Program-made: the position numbers and the translations under genes
Notes under the pieces: model-generated
The model's input: only the letters and a program-made list of their open reading frames with translations
Told to the model about the DNA's origin: nothing
Database searches by the model: none
Assembly: GCA_002340255.1 (NCBI GenBank)
Contig: DDLS01000099.1
Location: 1-64,000, forward strand
DNA from: Cyanobacteria bacterium UBA2566
Lineage (GTDB): Bacteria; Cyanobacteriota; Cyanobacteriia; Cyanobacteriales; Desertifilaceae
Length of the DNA: 64,000 bases
Direction: 5' to 3'
Shown here: positions 1 through 8,403 of the stretch, one piece after another
How positions within the stretch are numbered: the first letter of the stretch is position 1
Layout: each line of letters opens with the position of its first letter

Positions 1-246
1 ATTCATAAAAGGGAATCTATTGTGAGCAAAATTGAAGCAGTGGGGGCGAGTGTCATGTATTTATCTCCCTACTCTCCAGATTTTAATCCGATTGAAATGT
101 GGGGGTCACAACTAAAGTCTTTTATTCTAGCTTTTGCTCCGACTACCCCCTTTATGATTGATACTCTTCTGGCTGTAGCCCTTGAGTTAATTAATCCTAA
201 ACATTTAAGAATAGGGTTTGCTCATTGTTGTTATTGTACCTCATAA
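1..246 (+). CDS. IS630-family transposase, C-terminal part (cut by window edge)
   Basis: The reading frame is open from base 1, so the gene starts outside the window; the GTG at 22 is only an internal codon. The visible part carries the IS630/Tc1-mariner signature YSPDFNPIE, in which the last Glu of the DDE triad follows the PYSPDFNP turn. Only the end of the catalytic domain is present, about 81 residues. The stop codon TAA at 244-246 runs into a small palindrome (246-262). Whether the element is complete upstream cannot be seen. Confidence 0.8.
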   Translation: MHKRESIVSKIEAVGASVMYLSPYSPDFNPIEMWGSQLKSFILAFAPTTPFMIDTLLAVALELINPKHLRIGFAHCCYCTS

Positions 247-262
247 CAGCGCGAAGCGCTGT
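246..262. repeat. small dispersed palindrome (AGCGC...GCGCT family)
   Basis: Perfect inverted repeat ACAGCGC-GAA-GCGCTGT with 7-bp arms and a 3-base loop. It sits directly on the transposase stop codon. Related palindromes recur in intergenic DNA across the window, near 4723, 4788, 8304, 16974, 20775, 30932, 33596, 33743, 33767 and 33955. Confidence 0.7.
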
Positions 263-302
263 AAGCTCGGGGGATTTGTTCAGCAGGCACGAAATTCCTC
301 TA

Positions 303-1718
303 TTATTCTTCTAAGGGGGAAGGAGGGTTAAGCAACTGCTCATCACGACGGATGCGAATTTGGTCTAAGCGCGGCCCTTCTGCTTTAATGACGGTAAACT
401 CTAGATTCTCATAATTGAGGACTTCCCCCACATTCGGGATTTTTTGCAGTTGGGCAATCACAAATCCCCCTAAGGTTTGATAATCATCATCAAGGGGTAA
501 ATCCAAATTCAGCATATCGTTGGCTTCTTCAATATCTAATTGGGCTTGCACCAGATAGGTTTGTTCATCGAGCTGTTGGATGGGAGGTTCTTGACCGTTA
601 TCTGGTTCTTCTGTATCGCCGATAATTTCGGCGACAATATCCTGGATGGTAATTAATCCGGCTGTACCCCCAAACTCATCAACAACAATGACCATCGCTT
701 GGTGCGATCGCTGCATCAATCGCAACAATTCTAACACTGGGGTATTTTCTTGCACAAATCGTGCCGGACGTACCCAGACTTGAATCGCCGTTTCTGGGGA
801 TAAATCTCCCTTTGCTAAAGGGCCAGCTAATTGTTTAAAGTTAACAATTCCCCGAATATCATCTAGGGAATCTGCCATTACGGGATAGCGAGAATGTCCT
901 GTTTTTGCCACTTCATCAAGTAAATCTTGAAACGTAGCATCATAGGAAATACTCTCAATGCTGGTGCGGGGAATCATGACATTTTCAGCCACCACTTCCC
1001 CAAATTCAAAGACATTATTGAGCAGTTCCCGCTCAGAAGCGTGTAAACCAATGGACTCAGTAGACGTACTGATAATGAGTTGTAGCTCTTCTGGGGTGAC
1101 GCGGGTGTGCCAGGTTTGGGCAGAGTAGCGAACACCCACCAAACCCAAGAGAAACCGGGTAGAGCGGTTGAGTATGCAAATAAAGGGATTAAAAAAGCGG
1201 GCGATCGCCCAACTGGGCGGACCTAAAACCCTAGCCAATTGCTCTGAATACAATAGGGCAACCGATTTCGGGCATAATTCCCCTAACACGATCTGCAAGT
1301 AAGCAATGATAATAAACGCTAAGGGAATAGAGAGGGAATGGGTTAAGCTTTGTCGGAGAGACGGAGATAGGGGAGAATTCGAGAGCGCCTCTTGCAAAAT
1401 TGTTGCCATCGTATTTTCCCCTATCCATCCTAGGGCTAAACTGGATAGGGTAATACCCAATTGGGTGGTTGAGAGGAGACGCTCTAGATTAGTGTGTAGC
1501 TTCTGTACCGTTTGGGCAGGGACATCACCAGTAGAAACCAATTGTTGAATTCGCGATCGCCTCACGGAGACAATGGAAAACTCAGCCGTTACAAAAAAGG
1601 CATTAATCGCAATTAATAAGAAAACGGATAAGAGTCGGATGGAACCATCGGCAAAGGTTAATGCAGCCAGATGAAGGGGTATTCCCATAAATGGAGTCAA
1701 CGGAATCTCTGTGTCCAT
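303..1718 (-). CDS. CNNM/CBS/CorC-domain membrane protein (hemolysin C-like, TlyC family)
   Basis: An inner-membrane protein of the DUF21-CBS-CorC family, which is linked to magnesium or cobalt transport; the older label 'hemolysin' is not well founded. The first 200 residues hold several hydrophobic segments (DUF21/CNNM). They are followed by a CBS pair, roughly residues 215-345 with MIPRTSIESI and VVDEFGGTAGLIT, and then a C-terminal CorC_HlyC domain from about 370 to 460. At 471 residues it has the usual family length. Its ATG at 1718 directly abuts the stop codon of the upstream gene (1719-1721), so the two are very likely co-transcribed and translationally coupled. Confidence 0.9.
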   Translation of the reverse strand: MDTEIPLTPFMGIPLHLAALTFADGSIRLLSVFLLIAINAFFVTAEFSIVSVRRSRIQQLVSTGDVPAQTVQKLHTNLERLLSTTQLGITLSSLALGWIGENTMATILQEALSNSPLSPSLRQSLTHSLSIPLAFIIIAYLQIVLGELCPKSVALLYSEQLARVLGPPSWAIARFFNPFICILNRSTRFLLGLVGVRYSAQTWHTRVTPEELQLIISTSTESIGLHASERELLNNVFEFGEVVAENVMIPRTSIESISYDATFQDLLDEVAKTGHSRYPVMADSLDDIRGIVNFKQLAGPLAKGDLSPETAIQVWVRPARFVQENTPVLELLRLMQRSHQAMVIVVDEFGGTAGLITIQDIVAEIIGDTEEPDNGQEPPIQQLDEQTYLVQAQLDIEEANDMLNLDLPLDDDYQTLGGFVIAQLQKIPNVGEVLNYENLEFTVIKAEGPRLDQIRIRRDEQLLNPPSPLEE

Positions 1719-2405
1719 TTAGCGAACGACTGGAATACCAGAAACGTGAAGATTTAACTCTTCATCGGGATAGTTGGTGAGCTTCATAGACAAGTGTTGA
1801 GCATCTGCCAATAGAGCCACGGGTACACTCACTTTACCGGAAAACTCTTCCTGATTGGGGGGAACTTGGGATGGTAAACCCGAGGTGGTTGCAGTTAAGG
1901 AGCGCCCCCGATTGTCTGTAATATTCAAGAGACTATAAAGGAAGCGCACCATCTGGGGACTATCATTACGAATTTTCACGTCCAGTTCTAAATTTTCCTG
2001 TTGTTGATAGGCAGCCGAGATTTCTAGGGTAACGCCTCGATCTTGAGCGGCGATCGGAAAACCGGGTAAGCTGAGGGTAGGTCCCTTGGATTCGGCGATC
2101 GCCTGCTGAGAAGAGTCTGGAGTCGGTTGGAAACTCTGTTCTTGTGACTCATTTGCCTCTTCACCTTCAATATAAGTATCCACCCGTTTTAAGATCTCCT
2201 CTTCCTTCAAAATCGGGACTGAAGTTTTACCCGTCGTTCCCGGTTGACGATTCACCATAGTGCTGGTGGGGCTAGAGTCCGGTTGAGTAATTCCCTTGAG
2301 TGCTTCGCGACCAATATTAAAACCTAGTGCCGCACTAATAATCCCCGCACCAAACATCATTGACAATAAAATTAACGTTAGCGCAACTGTGGAATTTAAT
2401 CTCAT
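1719..2405 (-). CDS. conserved hypothetical single-pass membrane protein
   Basis: I do not recognise the family. Residues 9-31 form one N-terminal hydrophobic segment, uncleaved anchor or signal. A low-complexity Ser/Thr/Pro/Glu-rich linker (about 40-105) follows, then a soluble C-terminal region of about 120 residues rich in beta-type sequence (GVTLEISAAYQQQENLELDV, VRFLYSLLNITDN). The topology suggests an anchored periplasmic domain. The stop codon touches the start of the CNNM protein downstream, implying an operon and perhaps an accessory role to that protein, which is inference. Confidence 0.7.
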   Translation of the reverse strand: MRLNSTVALTLILLSMMFGAGIISAALGFNIGREALKGITQPDSSPTSTMVNRQPGTTGKTSVPILKEEEILKRVDTYIEGEEANESQEQSFQPTPDSSQQAIAESKGPTLSLPGFPIAAQDRGVTLEISAAYQQQENLELDVKIRNDSPQMVRFLYSLLNITDNRGRSLTATTSGLPSQVPPNQEEFSGKVSVPVALLADAQHLSMKLTNYPDEELNLHVSGIPVVR

Positions 2406-2621
2406 CTTTGTCTACCTAGGTTGTTCTTTGTATTTAGTCTATTCAGTCAGGATACTAATCATCCGATTAGTGTAAGCTAACTTGGGTCAAGTAACACAGA
2501 CTTCTGCCCATTCCCTCATTTCCTCGTTCCTCCAACCTTGTGCTAAGATAATGCATAAGATTGAGGTTGACACCAGAAATACGTTCACTCCCTAAGTTTA
2601 CTCTGAGTCTATCAATCTCTA

Positions 2622-2694
2622 GCGCCCTTGGCCGATTGGGGAGGCAGCGAACTCATAATTCGCCTTCAGACTGGTTCGATTCCAGTAGGGCGCA
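2622..2694 (+). tRNA. tRNA with CAU anticodon, probably tRNA-Ile2 (lysidine type)
   Basis: A full cloverleaf can be drawn over 73 nt: acceptor stem GCGCCCT/AGGGCGC with discriminator A, D-arm GCC...GGC, anticodon stem GCGAA/TTCGC with loop CTCATAA, and T-arm ACTGG-TTCGATT-CCAGT. The anticodon is CAU. The D-arm context TGGCCGATTGG and the AACTCATAATT anticodon arm resemble chloroplast/cyanobacterial trnI-CAU more than elongator tRNA-Met. CCA is not encoded. Choosing between Ile2 and elongator Met needs a covariance-model score or a comparison with the other CAU tRNAs of the genome. Confidence 0.9.
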
Positions 2695-2697
2695 GCG

Positions 2698-2737
2698 AAA
2701 CCCGACCTTAACTCACGAAGAGTTTAGAGTCGGGTTT
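2698..2737 (+). terminator. rho-independent-type terminator after the tRNA
   Basis: Inverted repeat AAACCCGAC (2698-2706) with GTCGGGTTT (2729-2737), containing an inner ACTC/GAGT pairing, followed by a T-rich run TCTTTGTT. It starts three bases after the tRNA end and is oriented with it. Confidence 0.8.
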
Positions 2738-2787
2738 CTTTGTTGATTGATCCTAGATCCCCTAGAGAATGACTGCACCTTGTAAAG

Positions 2788-3300
2788 TTAGAAAAGCTGA
2801 GGTTCGGGAGCAGGAGGCGGTGGAGCAGGAGGTAAGGGAGCTACGGGAGGAGCAGAAAAAGGGACAAAGGGAGTGGGAGCAGGAGGAATCGGATTGGATT
2901 CTATGGACACACTGGGAGAAACCACTAAGTTTTGATCGAAGGGGTTATATAAATCTTGAGTGCGAACAATAGGCGTACTGGTATTTTGCACTTGGGAAAT
3001 ATTTTTGTAGAGGATATGAACCAATTGGGCACTCCGGCGAGTATTATGCTCGGAGAATCGCGGTAGGCCTAAAAAGTTTTGGACTTGACCAACAAACGAT
3101 CGCTGATAAAAGTAATCTCCGCCATTGCTATAGTAAGCCGCATCAAAGAGTTCGGGAATCGATTGGTAGACTACGGCTTGATTGGGTAGTACCGGATTCG
3201 GATCGGCATTAAACTGGGCATTAGCTTTAGACGCTAGGGTAAATACCCCAAGGGAAGCCAGGAGACCAAGGCAACTGAGAGTTTTGAGTCGAGTTAGCAT
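2788..3300 (-). CDS. secreted proline-rich hypothetical protein
   Basis: A Sec-type signal peptide is visible: basic start MLTRLK, hydrophobic core to about residue 22, and an Ala-x-Ala site near ASKANA-Q (residues 24-29). The mature part, about 140 residues, has a conserved-looking core with SIPELFDAAYYSNGGDYF, then a C-terminal tail made almost only of Pro, Ala, Val and Ser (last 45 residues). Such tails are common in cyanobacterial envelope proteins. No enzyme motif is visible. The plus-strand reading of the same region is an artefact of the repeated Pro codons. Confidence 0.7.
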   Translation of the reverse strand: MLTRLKTLSCLGLLASLGVFTLASKANAQFNADPNPVLPNQAVVYQSIPELFDAAYYSNGGDYFYQRSFVGQVQNFLGLPRFSEHNTRRSAQLVHILYKNISQVQNTSTPIVRTQDLYNPFDQNLVVSPSVSIESNPIPPAPTPFVPFSAPPVAPLPPAPPPPAPEPQLF

Positions 3301-3349
3301 GTTTACTCCTCCTCACGATTTTTAGACAATCATAGCCGATCGTCAGCAG

Positions 3350-4495
3350 TTAAATCCCTGGTTTAGCAGATAATAAGGAGGCCGCTAACCAAGGACTCAA
3401 TAATAAAATCAGGAACATGCGGGTCATTTGCATCGCCACCACTAAGCCCACATTGCCGCCAATTTCGATTACCGTGGCGGTTATTGCACTAATACCTCCT
3501 GGGGTTGTGCCTAAAATAGCGGTTAAGGTGTCGATATGGGTCAATTGATGAAATTCATAGCCAATGCCTAAACAAACGGCAATTAAGATCGTCACTAATC
3601 CCAATTGAATCACAACTGATTTCACCAGAGTTTGGGCAACTTGGCGATCGAATTTGAGACCGATGGATAATCCGAAGAGCAACAAACTGGCGGCAAAAAT
3701 GGGATCGGGAACATGCAGGGGATAGGGAAGTATCCAGAAGGTGATTAAGCCCAGGAAAAAGGGGCCAAGAAAGACGGCGGCTGGCAATTTTATCCTCCTT
3801 CCTATGAGAAGACCGAGAATGCCACAGAGGGCTAAAATACCAAGGTTGAGGATCGGAGGAAGGGTTGCTGATGGGGTAGATATCTCCGGCAGAATCACGG
3901 GTTGACCGATCGTTTTGCCAGACGAGAAGGTGACAAGAGATGGTACAATCACAGATACCATGAGAATGCGCAGGTATTGCAGAAAGGCAACGGCGATCGC
4001 ATCTCCTCCTAAATCTTCACTGAGGGCAACTAAAGTCGGTCCTGCTCCCGGAATGCATCCTAACAAACTCGTTGCTTTGTCTATTCCAGCCCAACGACTG
4101 AGAAGATAACCATTCAATATACTCAATATCCCTGTAATGGTTATACAGCCGAGCAGAGGCAGGGCATATTCTTTCGCTAAAATCAGAGTATCAAAGGAGA
4201 AACGGGTAGCTGTTGTCAGGGCAATAATGGCTTGACCGAGAATGGAAAAAATCGGGGGGAGCGGTTGTGCTTCTCCTTTGAAAAGGGAATATATGAGACC
4301 AAAAATCATGGGGCCAACGAGCCAGGATACGGGGATATGAAGTTGGGTCAACAGGATAGCGGTAAGAGAGGCGATCGCCACTAAACCGATATAAGATAAG
4401 CTATTTTTGAGCTTATCCTGAAGTATTTCCCCTGAGGAGAGCTGTTCTGGCTGATTGGGTTCGGGAACATCGACCATATCATTGAGGTTAATCAC
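3350..4495 (-). CDS. AbrB-family membrane protein (putative permease)
   Basis: A polytopic inner-membrane protein with about ten hydrophobic segments arranged as an internal duplication. The glycine motifs LVGPMIFGLIYSLFKG (first half) and FLGPFFLGLITFW (second half) occupy equivalent positions. GCIPGAGPTLVALSEDLGGD and ILGTTPGGISAITATVIEIG are the paired pore-like motifs of the AbrB/TIGR03082 family, once annotated as ammonia monooxygenase. The substrate is unknown. Length 381 residues is close to the family norm plus a 30-residue hydrophilic N-terminus. A short frame (4498-4668) ends just upstream on the same strand. Confidence 0.85.
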   Translation of the reverse strand: MINLNDMVDVPEPNQPEQLSSGEILQDKLKNSLSYIGLVAIASLTAILLTQLHIPVSWLVGPMIFGLIYSLFKGEAQPLPPIFSILGQAIIALTTATRFSFDTLILAKEYALPLLGCITITGILSILNGYLLSRWAGIDKATSLLGCIPGAGPTLVALSEDLGGDAIAVAFLQYLRILMVSVIVPSLVTFSSGKTIGQPVILPEISTPSATLPPILNLGILALCGILGLLIGRRIKLPAAVFLGPFFLGLITFWILPYPLHVPDPIFAASLLLFGLSIGLKFDRQVAQTLVKSVVIQLGLVTILIAVCLGIGYEFHQLTHIDTLTAILGTTPGGISAITATVIEIGGNVGLVVAMQMTRMFLILLLSPWLAASLLSAKPGI

Positions 4496-4497
4496 AA

Positions 4498-4668
4498 TTA
4501 CTCTAGTCTCTTTCCTTGTACCAAATTTCGTAAGATATTGATAACTACTGGAGCAAAGGGTTCTAGTTTGCCCTGTTGGGGTTGGGCCAATTCGTTAATC
4601 ACCCGTTCTAATCTTTCTTCACTCTCTATTTGTAACGTCTTTGGATTGCCATATTGGTTCGAGATCAA
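4498..4668 (-). CDS. possible small protein (56 aa) upstream of the AbrB gene
   Basis: An open frame beginning at TTG (4668) encodes a charged, probably helical peptide (LERVINELAQPQQ, FAPVVINILRNL). It ends 2 bases before the AbrB start. No ATG is available, and the frame is closed by a TAA a few codons upstream of the TTG. The codon pattern looks protein-like and the spacing fits an operon leader, but it could also be the tail of a decayed gene. No family was recognised. Confidence 0.35.
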   Translation of the reverse strand: MISNQYGNPKTLQIESEERLERVINELAQPQQGKLEPFAPVVINILRNLVQGKRLE

Positions 4669-4722
4669 GATACAGTAGTTTCTGCTATTTTTTTAGTCTT
4701 GACACTCAATTTATCAATGATA

Positions 4723-4804
4723 TAGCGCTTTGCGCTAGGGAATAGGCTTTTGTGCATAGCTGTGAGGATTTAACACTGTTCCTCATAACAGCGTTTTGCG
4801 CTGT
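4723..4804. repeat. two small dispersed palindromes
   Basis: TAGCGC-TTT-GCGCTA at 4723-4737 and ACAGCG-TTTTG-CGCTGT at 4788-4804 are perfect short inverted repeats of the family scattered over the window. Together with the small frame above they are the only structure seen in the 380-base gap before the next gene. Confidence 0.7.
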
Positions 4805-4877
4805 ATCTTAACACTTCCTTAAACTCGATCGGGAATAATAATGCTGTTTTTTCGTTAGACGATCGCAGATAAAGGTT

Positions 4878-5924
4878 ATGAAGAGAGTTCACCGATTAGT
4901 CTTGAGTGGTTTGATGGGTAAGGTCCTCGTTACTGGGATTGCAGTTCTGAAGCATCAACCGAGTATGGGAAATTGGATTGCACAGCGGACAGTGGTACTT
5001 GGGGAGATATTCCGCTTACCTCCTATCAGCTTAAAAACGGTACAAAATAACGCCATTGCCAATCAAGTACAGGATGATCGCGGTATTCGCATCGGTGGAC
5101 TCTTTTCAGGATTAGATCATTCACCGAATGATCCAGATAATATATTTTATGCGATCGCAGATCGCGGCCCCAACGATCGCATCACTGTTGGCAACGAAAA
5201 GCGCCGCACGTTTCCCGTTCCTGATTATACCCCAGTAATCTACAAACTTTCCAGCAATAATGGACGGCTGGAATTCCTGGATGCAATTCCCATCCGCAAC
5301 CAATATGGAGAGCCAATTACCGGATTGCCAAATAACAGTAATGATGAAGTGCCTTATGATTTTAGCGCCCAAGTCCGGTTAAATTTAAATCCCAATGGAT
5401 TGGATACGGAAGGGATTACGCGGTCTCCAGATGGTACATTTTGGCTCTGCGATGAATACAGCCCCAGTGTAGCCCATATCGCCGCCAATGGAACGATGGT
5501 GAGACGCTTAGTTCCTGAAGGGGTATCCCTAAATGCCGCTACTGATGTGCGGCAAGTATTACCAGTAATTTACACCCATCGCAGACTAAATCGAGGGTTT
5601 GAGGGTCTCGATCTTAATTTAAACGGCGATCGCCTATTTGTCGCTCTCCAAAGTCCTTTAGATTTTCCCACCAAAGAGATTGGACGAGCCTCTCAAATGA
5701 TGCGCTTGTTGGTGATTAATACCCAAACCCTACAACCAATGGCAGAATAGGTCTACATTGCCGAAACAGCCAATTCTTTTGGCACAGACAAACAAGGCGA
5801 TATGAAATTAGGCGGAGTTGCTTATGTCAACCCAACTACCTTACTCCTAAGTCCTGTTAATTCCCTAAGTAATGAATTAGTATATTTAAAGTCATTGCTT
5901 CTTCACCAAACCTGTCAATGCTAA
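4878..5924 (+). pseudogene. esterase-like activity of phytase family protein, broken
   Basis: Residues 50-290 match the phytase-like/esterase-like beta-propeller family, with GGLFSGLDH, IADRGPNDR, DTEGITRSPDGTFWLCDEYSPSV and NRGFEGLDLN. An in-frame TAG at 5748-5750, just after LQPMAE, stops it where homologues continue. The same frame then encodes 57 more family-like residues (VYIAETANSFG, VNPTTLLLSP) up to TAA at 5922-5924, but the normal C-terminal end is missing and the DNA passes into unrelated kinase remnants. Both a nonsense mutation and a 3' truncation are therefore seen. The N-terminus has only a weak export signal. Confidence 0.75.
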
Positions 5925-5978
5925 GTATCTCTTTTTGGAAAGTTGGATAACGGCTATCGCCAAGGAAGAGATGTTTAG

Positions 5979-6353
5979 CATTCCTATGAAGTAGATCAAT
6001 AGAACGCGCTTGATCGGGGCGGCGATCGCTTCTTAGCCAAACCCGTTAATGCCAACATTCTCTTTGCCATAATCTCGGAGTGTCTGGATTTACAATGGCT
6101 TGATGAAGAAAGAGAAGAAACTCAATCAGACGAAAACGAGGAAAGAACACAAGGGGATGATATGCTTGTTCCTCCAGTCAAAGACCTCAAAGCCTTGCTG
6201 ATGATTGTTCGCCAGGCAGATACCAATGAAATCTGCCATAAAATTGGAACGTGGGATAGCCGCTATCAAGAGTTCGCTCTTCCTATCCTCGCACTTGCCG
6301 AAGAGTTTAAAATAGAAGCAATTGAGGAGTTTTTACAACAGTATTTAGACTGA
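5979..6353 (+). pseudogene. C-terminal remnant of a hybrid histidine kinase
   Basis: The frame ending at TGA 6351-6353 reads, after a nonsense codon at 6000-6002, GGDRFLAKPVNA, the end of a receiver domain with its conserved Lys. A variable linker and the helical tail ADTNEICHKIGT...EFALPILALAEEFKIEAIEEFLQQYLD follow. The same tail ends both intact kinases at 8404-11100 and 11097-13553. The Gln codon of the ancestral DQQKALD has become TAG. The kinase core is absent. This is a decayed paralogue; the stretch from the internal ATG at 6162 could at most give a 63-residue orphan tail. Confidence 0.8.
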
Positions 6354-6378
6354 GAGAACGTTAACCAAGAGAATAGTT

Positions 6379-6678
6379 ATGTCAAATAAAGGACAAATTT
6401 TAGCGGTTGATGATACCCCCGCCAATCTAAAAGTCATTAGTGAAACCTTACACAATGCGGGATATACTGTTGCCACAGCCATTGATGGCGATCGCGCTCT
6501 TAAACGCTTGCAACACTATCAGCCCGATTTAATTCTTCTTGATATCCAAATGCCTGGTATCGATGGTTTTGAAACCTGTCGCCGTCTCAAAGCAGATCCC
6601 CAAACCCAACATATTCCTGTTATTTTTATTACTGCACTTTCCGATACTATCAATGAGGATTTCTCTTCCTTTGTATAA
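6379..6678 (+). pseudogene. truncated response-regulator receiver domain
   Basis: Begins as a normal receiver (ILAVDDTPANLKVI, phosphoacceptor Asp in LILLDIQMPGIDG, then VIFITALSD) but stops after 99 residues. It lacks the last beta strand with the conserved Lys and helix 5; the final residues INEDFSSFV are unrelated. In this genome family the receiver normally continues into PAS or kinase modules. It starts 25 bases after the kinase remnant and may be part of the same decayed locus. A functional stand-alone protein is unlikely. Confidence 0.7.
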
Positions 6679-6845
6679 TATTCAGTCCGATTCAACAGAG
6701 ATATCCTAAAACCCTTAAAGCCAGGTCAGTGCGATGTTTTGGCGCGATCGTCAGTTTGGGGAATTAAGGGTTAATTCTCTGTAAACTCGAAAGCCCCCCA
6801 TACTCCTCTTCCTAGAACATAAAAAATGATACAAGAGATTAAACT

Positions 6846-8300
6846 ATGAAAAGACGTGATGTCTTGCGCTGGGGAACATCAGCCGCGTTGGGATGGAGTG
6901 CTACTTCTGCATTGAAAGCCTGCCGCCGTTTGTCTCCATCTTCTCCCCTTCAATTATCCCTCGAAGAGACGCGCGGTTTGGCATCGGCAGGTGTTATCGG
7001 AACCGATGCCTATCACTTTCTCAAAGATGTCGGAAAAACCTTTTCTGGCACAACTCTGCGATTAATTATAGAAGATGTCCCTGCTACAAAAGCAGCTTGG
7101 GAATTGATGCAAGATGAATTTACTCCCCTAACGGGAATTGAAGTGCAATGGGATATATTACCCCTCGATCGCGTTCTGGGACGAATCGAGCAAGACATAG
7201 CTAGAGAAGCGGGAACCTACGACATCATGTATTGGGATCAGGCTTGGATCGGTCGTTTTGTCAATATTGGGATCAATCCCAAAGAATTGCTGGAAAATAG
7301 TGACCTGCGATATCCCAACTATGATTTTGAGGATTTTTTCCGGTCTTTGGTGGCTAATGTTGCGTCCTATCAAGGACAGTTGGCCGCAATTCCCTACGAC
7401 ATCCCCATATTTATCATGTTCTACCGCCCGGATGTTTTTGAGGAATTGGGGTTATCTGTGTCGACGACAATGATAGACTACTTGGCGACGATCAAAGTGA
7501 TTAGCGAAGCCAAAGCCCCTCATATCTATGGAACGCTAGGACAGTGGAAAGTCGGGCATTACAGCTTGCATTGTAGTATGACAGCTTGGTTGTGGGCCCA
7601 TGGCGGGTCAATTTATTATGCAGATGGAACTCCAGCCATTAACGACGATCGAGCGATCGCCGGAATTGAATATATGCTCGCTCAACGACCCTATGCTCCT
7701 CCCGCAGCAACAACCTGGGATTGGTATGGGGAAGCAGAAGCCTTTCGTCAAGGTCGCGCTGCTATCATGATCTCTTGGGGGGAATTTTTTCCATGGTTTC
7801 AAGGATCATCTGGCTCCCCAATATCGGGAAGAGTGGCAGTAGCTCCTTGTCCCCAAGAAATTGCCCTACGTGCTGCCAGTGAATGCGGCTTTGGCGAAGT
7901 TCCGGGTATTAGTCATCAAGGAGGGAGTAGCTTGGCACTCTCTCGTTATAGCAAAAACCAAGATGCAGCATGGGTGTTTCTGCAATGGCTCACCAGTCCT
8001 GATGTCATTACCCGCACGGCGATTCTGAGTCAAACCAACAGCGTTCGCCGCAGCACCTACAGCGATCCTCGATTGCAACTTGGGTTTGGAGCTAACCCCC
8101 AGGTGACTAATTATTTTGATGTTACCCTGGATGCCATTGAAAATCGAATGGGAACGGAACCCCACCTCCCCAATTGGATTGATCTCGGTTTTGATTGTTT
8201 TCCGGTAGAACTCGGAAAACTAATGACCGACCAACAGAACATTAAAACGACCCTGCACCATATGGCAGAAGCTGCCGCTCGAGCCACAGAAGCCCTTTAA
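6846..8300 (+). CDS. extracellular solute-binding protein, family 1 (Tat-type signal)
   Basis: A periplasmic binding protein of the MalE-like sugar class, 484 residues. The start MKRRDVLRWGTSAALG is a twin-arginine-type signal, and LKAC at about residue 25 is a weak lipobox. The body has the expected features: TLRLIIEDVPATKAAWELMQ, YDIMYWDQAW, AAIPYDIPIFIMFYRPD, AAIMISWGEF, GGSSLALSRYSKNQDAAWVFLQWLTSP. No permease or ATPase gene lies nearby. Two hybrid sensor kinases follow on the same strand 103 bases downstream, so the protein may present a ligand to a sensor rather than feed a transporter, which is inference. Confidence 0.85.
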   Translation: MKRRDVLRWGTSAALGWSATSALKACRRLSPSSPLQLSLEETRGLASAGVIGTDAYHFLKDVGKTFSGTTLRLIIEDVPATKAAWELMQDEFTPLTGIEVQWDILPLDRVLGRIEQDIAREAGTYDIMYWDQAWIGRFVNIGINPKELLENSDLRYPNYDFEDFFRSLVANVASYQGQLAAIPYDIPIFIMFYRPDVFEELGLSVSTTMIDYLATIKVISEAKAPHIYGTLGQWKVGHYSLHCSMTAWLWAHGGSIYYADGTPAINDDRAIAGIEYMLAQRPYAPPAATTWDWYGEAEAFRQGRAAIMISWGEFFPWFQGSSGSPISGRVAVAPCPQEIALRAASECGFGEVPGISHQGGSSLALSRYSKNQDAAWVFLQWLTSPDVITRTAILSQTNSVRRSTYSDPRLQLGFGANPQVTNYFDVTLDAIENRMGTEPHLPNWIDLGFDCFPVELGKLMTDQQNIKTTLHHMAEAAARATEAL

Positions 8301-8403
8301 AATAGCGCTTCACGCTGGGAATTGATGAGTGGGTAATGGGGAAAACTCAATTTCTGACTTCCGATTCCCGACTCTCTAAGGCGTAGCACCGTAATTGAAA
8401 ACC

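Noticed and set aside
303..1718. Annotation as a hemolysin
   Set aside because: The CNNM-CBS-CorC architecture fits a metal-transport-related membrane protein; no toxin feature is visible.
2769..2972. Plus-strand frame of Glu/Gln/Arg-rich repeats
   Set aside because: Antisense of the proline-rich tail of the secreted protein at 2788-3300; low-complexity artefact.
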